A stretch of DNA of 14,704 nt, taken from the NCBI GenBank assembly GCA_027080605.1, contig JALWRO010000237.1, positions 1 to 14,704 on the forward strand, read 5' to 3'. The DNA is from Campylobacterales bacterium. GTDB lineage: Bacteria; Campylobacterota; Campylobacteria; Campylobacterales; QNZT01. The position numbers and the translations under genes are program-made. Shown piece after piece: positions 5,785-13,441 of this stretch (positions are counted from its first letter, which is position 1; the number at the start of each line of letters is the position of its first letter). The notes below the pieces were generated by a model that was given only the letters and a program-made list of their open reading frames with translations, was not told the origin of the DNA and made no database searches.

Positions 5785-6564
5785 ATGCGAAAAAATATAT
5801 TGTCGGTAACACTTGGTCTGGCAATTGCTTTAGGGGGCTGTGCCGCCAAACATACCGAGGCGAAAGTACATGAAATACATACGGCGCATGCTACCCACCA
5901 CTGGGGATATGACGGCGAATACGGTCCGCTGCACTGGGGCGATCTCAAACCGGAGTTTCATATGTGCAAAGAGGGTAAAAACCAGTCACCGGTAGATATT
6001 ACCGATACACGCGGCATCGAAAAGAAACAGATCAACTTCCACTATTTCATAGGTGGTGACGATGTAGTCTACAACGGTCATGCGGTACAAGTTAACTATC
6101 GACCGGGCAGCAGTGTCACGATCGACGGGCATACCTTTGCACTCAAACAGTTCCACTTCCACACACCGAGCGAAAATACGCTCGACGGCAAACACTTTCC
6201 GATGGAAGCGCACTTTGTGCATGCGGACAAAGAGGGTAATCTTGCGGTGCTGGCACTCTTTTTCAAAGAGGGTGCGGAAAATCCGGAACTGAACAAAATA
6301 CTCGAATCGCTCTCCTCCAAAGAGGGTGTCGATACCAAACTGAAACGTCCGGCAAACGCTTCCGCACTGATGCCGATGGATGTCGACTACTACCGTTACA
6401 ACGGTTCACTGACCACACCCCCTTGCAGCGAAGGTGTCCTGTGGGCTGTTTTCAAAAAGCAGGTCACTGCGTCCAAAGCGCAGATTCAGCGTTTTTACAA
6501 TGAGATCGGTCATACCAACAACCGCCCGGTACAACCGATCAACGCACGCCTGATCACGAAATAA
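5785..6564 (+). CDS. Alpha-class carbonic anhydrase, lipoprotein
   Basis: Interconverts CO2 and bicarbonate using zinc. 259 residues from ATG 5785, which lies 8 bases after AGGAGG; a TTG at 5782 is only 5 bases away and is less likely. The N-terminus MRKNILSVTLGLAIALGGC carries a lipobox with Cys19, so the enzyme should be membrane-anchored on the periplasmic side. After the Cys comes a His-rich stretch (His23, 29, 32, 35, 38, 39). Alpha-class landmarks follow: HWGY at 39-42, NQSPVDI at 66-72, zinc ligands His124 and His126 in QFHFH, His143 in EAHFVH, and GSLTTPPC at 207-214 with the substrate-orienting Thr. Cys61 and Cys214 are placed to form the usual disulfide. All catalytic residues are present, so it is probably active. 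The antiporter downstream suggests a shared role in pH or inorganic carbon balance. Confidence 0.95.
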   Translation: MRKNILSVTLGLAIALGGCAAKHTEAKVHEIHTAHATHHWGYDGEYGPLHWGDLKPEFHMCKEGKNQSPVDITDTRGIEKKQINFHYFIGGDDVVYNGHAVQVNYRPGSSVTIDGHTFALKQFHFHTPSENTLDGKHFPMEAHFVHADKEGNLAVLALFFKEGAENPELNKILESLSSKEGVDTKLKRPANASALMPMDVDYYRYNGSLTTPPCSEGVLWAVFKKQVTASKAQIQRFYNEIGHTNNRPVQPINARLITK

Positions 6565-6583
6565 CGATCGCTTCACAATTTTG

Positions 6584-6592
6584 TGCTACAAT
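6584..6592 (+). promoter_or_regulatory. Extended -10 promoter (TGC-TACAAT) of the small lipoprotein gene
   Basis: TGC at 6584-6586 precedes TACAAT at 6587-6592, with no -35 at the expected distance. Transcription would start near 6599, just ahead of the AAAGGAG ribosome binding site. An inverted repeat CACAA-TT-TTGTG (6574-6585) overlaps the upstream edge and could be a regulator site, although it is short. Confidence 0.4.
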
Positions 6593-6617
6593 GGGTAAAA
6601 ACGGGAAAGGAGTTTTC

Positions 6618-6761
6618 ATGAAGTACCTTTTTATCCTTGCAGCCGTCATTTTTCTGAGCGGCTGCGTCAGCACGCCCTACGCCAGCATCGGCGCGAGTAA
6701 AACGATCAACGTCGGTGGAATCGACGTCGGTGTCGGAGTAGGCAACATTTTACATCCTTAA
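6618..6761 (+). CDS. Small lipoprotein, 47 residues, unknown function
   Basis: A short gene with all the marks of a real one: an AAAGGAG ribosome site (6606-6612) 5 bases before ATG 6618, an extended -10 upstream, and a type II signal peptide MKYLFILAAVIFLSGC with lipobox LSGC and Cys16. The mature part is only 32 residues. It begins CVSTPYASIGASKT and continues with a Gly/Val-rich segment INVGGIDVGVGVGN (35 onward, near the C-terminus), ending ILHP. The alternating GV/GI pattern suggests a short beta-strand or a segment that packs on another envelope protein. I do not recognise the family. It lies between the carbonic anhydrase and antiporter genes. Confidence 0.75.
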   Translation: MKYLFILAAVIFLSGCVSTPYASIGASKTINVGGIDVGVGVGNILHP

Positions 6762-6820
6762 CGGAAATTCGGGTATCATAATTTCTTAAGAATACCACTT
6801 TTTAAAAATGGAGAAGAAGT

Positions 6821-8164
6821 ATGATATCCGAACTGCTACTGTTACTCACCGTTCTCTTTTTAGCGATCGAGATCCAGAAATATTTTAAAATCCCCTCCCC
6901 CGTCTCTCTGCTTATGCTCAGTTACCTCTCTTTTTATATTTTCCCGAATCTGCGGATCTTTTCGCAAGAGAATTTCGCCGAACTGGTACTCTTTCTGATA
7001 CCGATCCTCATAACCGCCGATGCGTTGCAGATGGATCTGGAAGATTTGAAGAAAAATGCGCCGAGTCTGATCTTTCTGGCTGTGGTGGCGGTCATATTGT
7101 CACTCTTTTTCGGATACTGGACAGCGGAAACTTTTTTCAGCGAATATGGACTTGGTGCCGGTGCACTCATCGCCCTTTTTGCAATGGTTCTGGCAACTGA
7201 CCCGGTGTCAGTCGTCTCTGTCTTTTCAAGTTTCAAAGTACCGCACAGACTGAAAATTCTGGCGGAGGGAGAATCGCTCTTTAACGACGCTACAGCACTG
7301 ATTATATTCAGTTTTATCGCCCTGCCGATGATGGAAGGGGCACACATCGGTCCGATCGATATTGCCGTTGTCTCGGTAAAAGTCTTGCTGCTCTCTGTTA
7401 TGATCGGTCTTGTCATCGGTTTTCTGGGCATTCAGCTGATGCGTACGACTGAAAACGGTATGAGTGAGCTGATGGTGATCCTTTTGACAGCATACAGCAG
7501 TTTCGAGATGGCGGAACATTTTCATGTCTCCGGACTTCTGGCGGTAATTGTAGCGGTCATCACTCTCAATACGATCACCCAAAAATCACTGCGTGAAATC
7601 GACCGGAGAGTCCGCAAGGGAAAACGCATTCTCGATCGTACCAACCGGAGTAAAAAGATCTTTTCCCACCGTTTCATGAGCGGGATCACCCGTCGTCTTG
7701 GATCGGATATTACCGAAATCGAACAGCATAAACTCAATATGCAGTATATCAGCGTACTGGCGCTGCTGGCAAATGCTTTTCTCTTTATCTCGATGGCGAG
7801 TATCGTGCATATCGATCTACTGATCAAATACGGCAGGGAAATTTTCTGGATGTTTGTCGTCACCACACTCATACGCGCTTTCATGATGGCACTCTTTGCC
7901 CTGCTTTCCAACAAAAGAGAAGAGATGACCGATATCTCTTTTCGCTGGTGGAGTGTACTGCTCTTTGCCGGTATCAAAGGCGGTCTGTCGATCGTCATGC
8001 TGCAGATGCTTCCGGAAAATTTTGCACACAAGGAGATGTTCGAAGCGATTGTCGTCGGGGTAATTTTACTCTCTACCCTGCTCTATGCACTCGCACTGGT
8101 GGTTATTATTTCGATGAACAAAATCAGTTTTGAAAAAGAGTATGCCCTCGAACATCATCATTAA
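6821..8164 (+). CDS. CPA1-family cation/proton antiporter (NhaP-like)
   Basis: A 447-residue integral membrane protein with about 12 hydrophobic segments, exchanging Na+ or K+ for H+ across the inner membrane. Key CPA1 blocks: LATDPVSVVSVF at 124-135 with Asp127, the unwound-helix ATDP motif, and GESLFNDATALIIF at 150-163 with Asn155-Asp156, the ND ion-binding pair that marks the CPA1 branch. The hydrophilic loop at about 258-306 is strongly basic (REIDRRVRKGKRILDRTNR) and lies on the cytoplasmic side. There is no TrkA-type regulatory domain after the membrane part, so it is a plain antiporter. ATG 6821 is supported by GGAG at 6810-6813, 7 bases upstream; ATG 6808 is out of frame. A possible -10 CATAAT lies at 6777-6782. 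The ion specificity cannot be told from sequence. Confidence 0.92.
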   Translation: MISELLLLLTVLFLAIEIQKYFKIPSPVSLLMLSYLSFYIFPNLRIFSQENFAELVLFLIPILITADALQMDLEDLKKNAPSLIFLAVVAVILSLFFGYWTAETFFSEYGLGAGALIALFAMVLATDPVSVVSVFSSFKVPHRLKILAEGESLFNDATALIIFSFIALPMMEGAHIGPIDIAVVSVKVLLLSVMIGLVIGFLGIQLMRTTENGMSELMVILLTAYSSFEMAEHFHVSGLLAVIVAVITLNTITQKSLREIDRRVRKGKRILDRTNRSKKIFSHRFMSGITRRLGSDITEIEQHKLNMQYISVLALLANAFLFISMASIVHIDLLIKYGREIFWMFVVTTLIRAFMMALFALLSNKREEMTDISFRWWSVLLFAGIKGGLSIVMLQMLPENFAHKEMFEAIVVGVILLSTLLYALALVVIISMNKISFEKEYALEHHH

Positions 8165-8224
8165 ACTTCATCTTTTCGTTTCCCTGCCGATATACTTCCA
8201 TAAAATTCAAGGAAGTTTACGGCT

Positions 8225-10423
8225 ATGGCAAAACGGGTAAAGAGCGATCAAAATAACCATACCTATAAAAATTTGCAACTTCTGACACGTCTTTTTCTGA
8301 TGGGGTTGCTGATTGTGATCGGGTTGAATTATGTATTTAACAATATGATCGAAAACCTCCACAGTCAGACCAAAATCCTTGAAAAGAAGAAAAATACCGA
8401 AATAGCGATCTCTTCGATACTGACTAGTCTGCAGGAGGATATTTCCGACATCTCCGTCGTCAGTTCCGATGCCAAAAGTAAACGCTACTTTAAAGAGAAA
8501 ATTAACGATAGAATCATACAACTTGCTGATAACATCAAAAAACTGGAAGAGCTTCCGTTTGGCGAAATGAACTCTGAAAACAGAGATTTTTACCAATTTA
8601 CTGCAATGAATATTCGAAATCTGAAGCAGTATATTCTCCTTTTCAAACTCTCTCTCAACAATTTTGAACAAAAACTGGAAATGGATAAAAACGCTTACGT
8701 TTCCGAAGTGATTTACATGATCAAAGAGATGAAAAAGATCAACAGTCAGGTACTCAACAAAACATTCCGACAGATTGAGAAGATCAACAAAGACCTGGAT
8801 AAAAAAATTCTCTACTATGCCGGGTATCAGTTTGTTGCCATTTCACTGGTAATCCTCTTTTTTCTCTATGTCAGCCATATTATCAGCAACCAGATCCTGA
8901 CATATAGCAAAAATCTGGAGAGTGCGCAAAAGCAGGCGCAGGAACTGGCGGAAAAGGCAAAAGAGGCGAACCAGGCGAAATCGGACTTTCTCGCCAATAT
9001 GTCTCATGAAATCCGTACCCCGCTCAATGCGATACTGGGGTTTATCGACTTACTGAAAGAGAAAGAGGAAGATCCGGAAAAACTGAAATATATCCACACC
9101 ATACACAACTCTTCCAATGCCCTGCTGGGTGTCATCAACGATATTCTCGATTTCAGTAAGATAGAGAGCGGCAAACTCTATATTGAAAAGATCAATTTCA
9201 ATACGTATGACGAGTTTCACACACTTGCCGATCTCTTCCGTGCGAAAGCCTCAGAGAAAAATATCTCTCTGACGCTCCATATGGATCACAATACCATACC
9301 AAGTGCACTGGTCAGCGATCCGCTGCGTATCAAGCAGGTGATCTCCAACCTACTCTCCAATGCCATCAAGTTTTCCCGCAAAAACGGACGTGTCGATCTC
9401 TACATCGAGTATCAGAACGGTCACCTCAATGTTGCGGTGGAAGACAACGGAATCGGTATTCCGGAAGAGAAGCAACAGGATATTTTCAAAGCGTTCTCTC
9501 AGGCGGAAAATTCCACCACGCGTAAATACGGCGGAACAGGACTGGGACTCTCTATCTCCAGCAGACTGGTACAGATGCTGGGCGGAGAGTTGAAACTCTA
9601 CAGCAATCCCGGTGTTCTGACACGTTTTTACTTTTCGATACCTGTTGAAATCGGCGAATACAAAAACCATGCGACTGTACCGAAAATCGATATTTCCGAT
9701 ATAGAAGGGAAAACGGTTTTACTGGTCGAAGACAACAAAGCCAATCAAATGTATATGACCCTGTTGCTGAAAAAATTCGGTCTGAAGTTCGATATTGCCG
9801 GTGACGGTGTCGAAGCGGTCAAAGCGTTTGAGAAAAAGCGTTATGATTTGATCCTGATGGATGAGAATATGCCGAATATGAACGGTATCGAAGCGACAAA
9901 AGTGATACTTGATATCGAGAAGAGCAAAAAATTGCCGCATACGCCGATTATCGCCCTGACGGCAAATGCACTCAAAGGGGACAGAGAGCGTTTTATGGCT
10001 GCCGGTATGGATGAGTATTTGACCAAGCCGGTCAACAAAGCACAGATACTGGAAATGTTTACCAAATTTTTACAACAACCCGGAGAAAAAGGAGACGATA
10101 TGATAGATATGGACCAACTCGCACAAAAGATGGATATGGAGAGAGAAGATGCGGTACTGCTGATGGAGATGTTTATGCAAAGTGCCAATGAAAATATGCA
10201 CCGCCTCTATCAGGCAATCCAGTCCGGCGATTTCGACACGATCCGAAACGAAGCACACTCTATCAAAGGGAGTGCGGCGAATCTGACACTCGAAGAGATT
10301 TACGAAGTTGCCAAAGAGATCGAATCTGCCGCCGCGTTTAAAAAAGAGGTCGATTACAAAACACTCTATAACCGGCTGGGAGAGAAACTCTATGAATTGA
10401 TTGAGGAGAAGGCAGAAGCATGA
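8225..10423 (+). CDS. Hybrid sensor histidine kinase with REC and HPt domains
   Basis: A 732-residue membrane kinase. Domains: transmembrane helix 1 (about 21-38), an all-helical input region of ~155 residues (42-196) with no motif I recognise, transmembrane helix 2 (about 199-219), a coiled coil (228-252) instead of a clear HAMP domain, HisKA with SHEIRTPLNAILGF (phospho-His261), HATPase with SNLLSNAIKF (Asn379), DNGIGIP (407-413) and GGTGLGLSIS (436-445), a REC domain with Glu502-Asp503, acceptor Asp546, Thr579 and Lys601, and a C-terminal HPt with AHSIKGSAANL (His678). All phosphotransfer residues are intact. The start has AAGGAAG (8209-8215) 9 bases upstream; TATACT at 8191-8196 is a weak -10 candidate. 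It overlaps the EAL regulator by four bases, so the regulator is the obvious target. The sensed signal is unknown. Confidence 0.95.
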   Translation: MAKRVKSDQNNHTYKNLQLLTRLFLMGLLIVIGLNYVFNNMIENLHSQTKILEKKKNTEIAISSILTSLQEDISDISVVSSDAKSKRYFKEKINDRIIQLADNIKKLEELPFGEMNSENRDFYQFTAMNIRNLKQYILLFKLSLNNFEQKLEMDKNAYVSEVIYMIKEMKKINSQVLNKTFRQIEKINKDLDKKILYYAGYQFVAISLVILFFLYVSHIISNQILTYSKNLESAQKQAQELAEKAKEANQAKSDFLANMSHEIRTPLNAILGFIDLLKEKEEDPEKLKYIHTIHNSSNALLGVINDILDFSKIESGKLYIEKINFNTYDEFHTLADLFRAKASEKNISLTLHMDHNTIPSALVSDPLRIKQVISNLLSNAIKFSRKNGRVDLYIEYQNGHLNVAVEDNGIGIPEEKQQDIFKAFSQAENSTTRKYGGTGLGLSISSRLVQMLGGELKLYSNPGVLTRFYFSIPVEIGEYKNHATVPKIDISDIEGKTVLLVEDNKANQMYMTLLLKKFGLKFDIAGDGVEAVKAFEKKRYDLILMDENMPNMNGIEATKVILDIEKSKKLPHTPIIALTANALKGDRERFMAAGMDEYLTKPVNKAQILEMFTKFLQQPGEKGDDMIDMDQLAQKMDMEREDAVLLMEMFMQSANENMHRLYQAIQSGDFDTIRNEAHSIKGSAANLTLEEIYEVAKEIESAAAFKKEVDYKTLYNRLGEKLYELIEEKAEA

Positions 10424-12075
10424 GTGCAAAAATCCTGATTGTTGACGACATCGCCGTCAACAGAATGACCATTATGCTGGCGCTGAAAGAGGAGAATTAT
10501 ACCTTTATCGAAGCCGCAAACGGAAAAGAGGCGATTCAAAAAGCGCTGCACGAATCGCCCGATATCATCCTGATGGATGCGATGATGCCGGAGATGGACG
10601 GTTTTGAAGCGACAAAAGAGATTCGTAAAATCGATAAAATCCAGCGTATTCCTGTTTTGATGATTACTTCGCTGGAGAGCAAAGAGGATAAAATCAGAGC
10701 ACTCGAGTGCGGTGTCAACGATTTTATCAATAAATCTTTCGACAAACTGGAACTCAAAGCACGCTGTAAATCATACGTCGAAACGGCAAGACTGAACAAA
10801 AGGTATATTCTCGCATCGATCAACGCCACCAGCGGTTACCCCAACAAACTGGCGCTTATGAAAGATATTCATCAGCATCAGATGAGAAAACCGGGGCTTT
10901 TTCTGGTCTATATGGACAACTATACCCTCAACGAAAGTTTTTTCGGCAGCAATATCGCAGAGAAGCTGGATAAAATCTTTCTCAACACACTCAAACAGTT
11001 CAGTGCCCTGCTGCCGAAACATACCATCTACCATATCTCCAACGGTGAATATGCCATACTGGTCGACACGGAAAATTTTGAAGCGAGCAGAATCGAAGCG
11101 TTTTGCGCCAATCTGATCGAGCATGTCAAAAAGAGCCGTTTCTCTTACGATATTTACGAATTTTATGTCAATATCACCATGAGTTACGCCGACACCGAAG
11201 CGCAGACACTCTATGAAGATGCCCATGCCGTACTCGGTGTCGCACTGAGTGAGAAAAAAGAGTATCTCCTCTCCGACGGTCTCATTCACAAACTCAAACA
11301 AAATATCGAAGAGAATCTCAAAATCCTGAAAGTGATTAAAGAGGCACTCAAAGATGACAAAATCATCCCCTTTTTCCAGCCTATCTATAACAACAAAACC
11401 GGAGAGATCAAGCGTTACGAAGCCCTAGTACGTATGTATGACGAAAATTATGATCTCGTTTTCCCGCAGCCCTATTTCCTGGAAGCGGCAAAGAAGGGCA
11501 AGCTCTACCCCTACATAACCAAACTGCTGATCGAAAAAGTGGTAAAAAAGATCCGCGAAAAGGGTTGTGAAATATCGGTCAATCTCTCTTCACTCGATAT
11601 CGAAGATCCGATTATGCGCGAATTTCTGCTCGAAGCACTGGAGCAAAACAAAGATGTGACAGACAAACTCATTTTTGAATTGCTCGAAGACAAAGAGACA
11701 GACTCTTATGAAATTGTCAAATCATTTATCGAAACGGCAAAAAGTTACGGTGTTAAAATCGCCATCGACGATTTCGGCAGCGGTTTTTCCAACTTTATCC
11801 GTATTATCGAATTCAAGCCCGATATCATCAAACTCGACGGCTCCCTCATCATGGATATCGACAAATCCGAAGCGTGCCGTCAAACAGTCGAAACGATCAA
11901 AGTCTTTGCCGACAAAATCGGTGCGAAAACCGTTGCGGAATATGTCAGCAACCGCGAAATTTTCGATATTATCAATGAAATCGGTATCGACTACTCACAG
12001 GGATTTTATATCGGCAAAGCGGAACTGCAACTGGCGGAAAAACCTGTTTCAGAGGAGGAACCTCTTTTGGTCTGA
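10420..12075 (+). CDS. Response regulator with REC, degenerate GGDEF and EAL domains (c-di-GMP phosphodiesterase)
   Basis: 551 residues. REC (1-120): Asp9-Asp10, acceptor Asp53, Thr83, Lys105. The middle region (about 135-285) keeps the GGDEF fold outline, but the signature reads SNGEY (207-211), so diguanylate cyclase activity is not expected; it may bind GTP or act as a spacer. EAL (about 300-535): EALVR (334-338), Asn388 in VNLS, Glu420 in FELLED, DDFGSGF (450-456), Lys471 in IIKLDGS, Glu507 in VAEYVS and Gln527 in YSQGFYIGKA. The metal and catalytic residues are all present, so it probably hydrolyses c-di-GMP to pGpG. The start codon overlaps the kinase stop (ATGA), giving a coupled pair; phosphate should pass from the kinase HPt His678 to Asp53. 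The 3' end overlaps the convergent glycosyltransferase gene by 27 bases. Confidence 0.93.
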   Translation: MSAKILIVDDIAVNRMTIMLALKEENYTFIEAANGKEAIQKALHESPDIILMDAMMPEMDGFEATKEIRKIDKIQRIPVLMITSLESKEDKIRALECGVNDFINKSFDKLELKARCKSYVETARLNKRYILASINATSGYPNKLALMKDIHQHQMRKPGLFLVYMDNYTLNESFFGSNIAEKLDKIFLNTLKQFSALLPKHTIYHISNGEYAILVDTENFEASRIEAFCANLIEHVKKSRFSYDIYEFYVNITMSYADTEAQTLYEDAHAVLGVALSEKKEYLLSDGLIHKLKQNIEENLKILKVIKEALKDDKIIPFFQPIYNNKTGEIKRYEALVRMYDENYDLVFPQPYFLEAAKKGKLYPYITKLLIEKVVKKIREKGCEISVNLSSLDIEDPIMREFLLEALEQNKDVTDKLIFELLEDKETDSYEIVKSFIETAKSYGVKIAIDDFGSGFSNFIRIIEFKPDIIKLDGSLIMDIDKSEACRQTVETIKVFADKIGAKTVAEYVSNREIFDIINEIGIDYSQGFYIGKAELQLAEKPVSEEEPLLV

Positions 12076-12861
12076 GAGCCGTAAGCGCGCCTCTTCACAA
12101 AAAGTGAGGATTTCGCGGTTATCGTATTTCAGCGCACCTTTATGTAAAAGAGTGATTTTTTCCGCTATTTCTGCCGCCACAAGCAGATCGGGCAGATGTT
12201 TCATGAGTGCTTCAATCCGGTAGCGGTCGAGAAAATATCCTGAAGCGGTAAGTTGCGGATGTCCCGCATATTTTGTCGTCAACACTTCATGAAGCAATCC
12301 CAGAGGATAGTGCTTCGCGATTCTCAGCCAGAGATCGTAATCTTCACACACCGGTAAATTTTCATCAAACACCCCGCATTTTTCCAAAACAGTACGATGT
12401 ATCATCACTGCAGAAGGGGCAATTTTACAAAACGGCAGACTCTCATAAAAGACATCTCCTTCCGGTTTTCGGTGGTGCTTTTTCTGTGAAACTTTTGTAC
12501 CGTTTCGTATCCACTCCTCCAGCGTATGCGACCAGAGCAGCTCAGGATGTGCTTCATGAAATGCAATCTGTTTCGCAAGTTTTTCCGGATACCAGCAGTC
12601 ATCGGAATCGAGAAAGGCGATCCATTTATGTTTTGCCAGGGAGATACCCCGGTTTCTGGCGGCGGAGACGCCGCGGTTGGGTTGGCTGACAACTTCTGTG
12701 AGATCTTGAAAAGGCGCCAGTTTGTGCAGTGTATCGTCCGTCGAACCGTCATCGACAACGATGATCTGATCCGCCTGGCGCGTCTGTGAGAGAACAGACT
12801 CCACAGCACGCACCGTCAGTTCGGCACGGTTAAATGTCGGTATGACAACGCTGACTTGCAC
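12049..12861 (-). CDS. Family 2 (GT-A) glycosyltransferase
   Basis: Transfers a sugar from a nucleotide-sugar donor to a lipid or glycan acceptor; inverting GT2 fold. 270 residues from GTG 12861-12859. Landmarks: VSVVIPTFNRAE (3-14), VVDDGSTDDT (35-44) for the nucleotide, NRGVSAARNRGI (62-73), FLDSDDCWYPEKL (83-95) with the metal-binding DxD, and CEDYDLWLR (172-180) with the likely catalytic Asp174. There is no transmembrane segment, so it is a soluble or peripheral enzyme. The GTG shares one base with the TAG stop of the DedA gene (TAGTG), so translation is probably coupled to it. The acceptor sugar is not predictable; surface polysaccharide or lipooligosaccharide synthesis is likely. Confidence 0.9.
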   Translation of the reverse strand: MQVSVVIPTFNRAELTVRAVESVLSQTRQADQIIVVDDGSTDDTLHKLAPFQDLTEVVSQPNRGVSAARNRGISLAKHKWIAFLDSDDCWYPEKLAKQIAFHEAHPELLWSHTLEEWIRNGTKVSQKKHHRKPEGDVFYESLPFCKIAPSAVMIHRTVLEKCGVFDENLPVCEDYDLWLRIAKHYPLGLLHEVLTTKYAGHPQLTASGYFLDRYRIEALMKHLPDLLVAAEIAEKITLLHKGALKYDNREILTFCEEARLRLSDQKRFLL

Positions 12862-13418
12862 TACTTCTTCGTCACCTTCTCAAAATAGTACCACAACCCG
12901 CCGATCAGCGTCACGAGAATCAGCGGCAATATCCACGGTGTCTCTTTCAGTTTTCCAAAGAGGGACACAATATGCTCTCCCCCTTTGTAACTGAGCAAAC
13001 CGAAAAAGAGAACAAAAAGCGCCGTTGCCGGAATATTTAAAATGCCGAATTTGACGAAGCTGTATTTGGAGAGTCCCATCGCGACCGGCACCAGCGTCTT
13101 GACTCCATAGATGAACTTCTGGATAAAAACCGCAAAATCGCCGTACTTTTTGACCAGCAGCTGTGAAAGCGCAAATTTTCGACGGTGCGACTTCATGTAG
13201 GGTGCGATCATCTCTTTGTTGTAACGCGCCATATAAAAGAGCACCATGTCTCCCAGATAGTTGGCAGCAAACACGACCAGCATCGAGATAACAATATCCA
13301 TCTTCCCAAGGTAACTGAGCGCTCCCGCCGCTACCAGACCGAAGAAACCTCCTCCGAGAGAATAGAGAAACAGGGCGATGTAGCCGTATGTCGTCAGTGA
13401 ATGAAAAATATCTTCCAT
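12861..13418 (-). CDS. DedA-family (VTT domain) membrane protein, divergent
   Basis: 185 residues with about four to five hydrophobic stretches and re-entrant-like segments, as in the DedA/SNARE-associated family of inner-membrane proteins, whose members are linked to lipid carrier (undecaprenyl phosphate, phosphatidylethanolamine) scrambling and proton homeostasis. Matching parts: AAGALSYLGKMD (30-41), YLGDMVLFYMAR (54-65), and FIQKFIYGVKTLVPVAMG (98-115), which aligns with the family's F-x-x-R-F-x-P-G-x-R block. At the two key Arg positions there are Lys101 and Lys107. The usual PGE-type acidic motif before the AG is replaced by GGGFFGLV (22-29). No close ribosome site is seen (AAAGG about 13 bases upstream). 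It sits between the ABC exporter (23 bases upstream) and the glycosyltransferase. Confidence 0.82.
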   Translation of the reverse strand: MEDIFHSLTTYGYIALFLYSLGGGFFGLVAAGALSYLGKMDIVISMLVVFAANYLGDMVLFYMARYNKEMIAPYMKSHRRKFALSQLLVKKYGDFAVFIQKFIYGVKTLVPVAMGLSKYSFVKFGILNIPATALFVLFFGLLSYKGGEHIVSLFGKLKETPWILPLILVTLIGGLWYYFEKVTKK

Positions 13419-13441
13419 GAATTGTAATAAACCTTTCGTTG

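Noticed and set aside
6772..6796. Inverted repeat GGTAT...ATACC before the antiporter gene as a terminator or riboswitch
   Set aside because: Only five base pairs with a 15-base loop and no GC-rich stem; it also overlaps a plausible -10 box. Not convincing.
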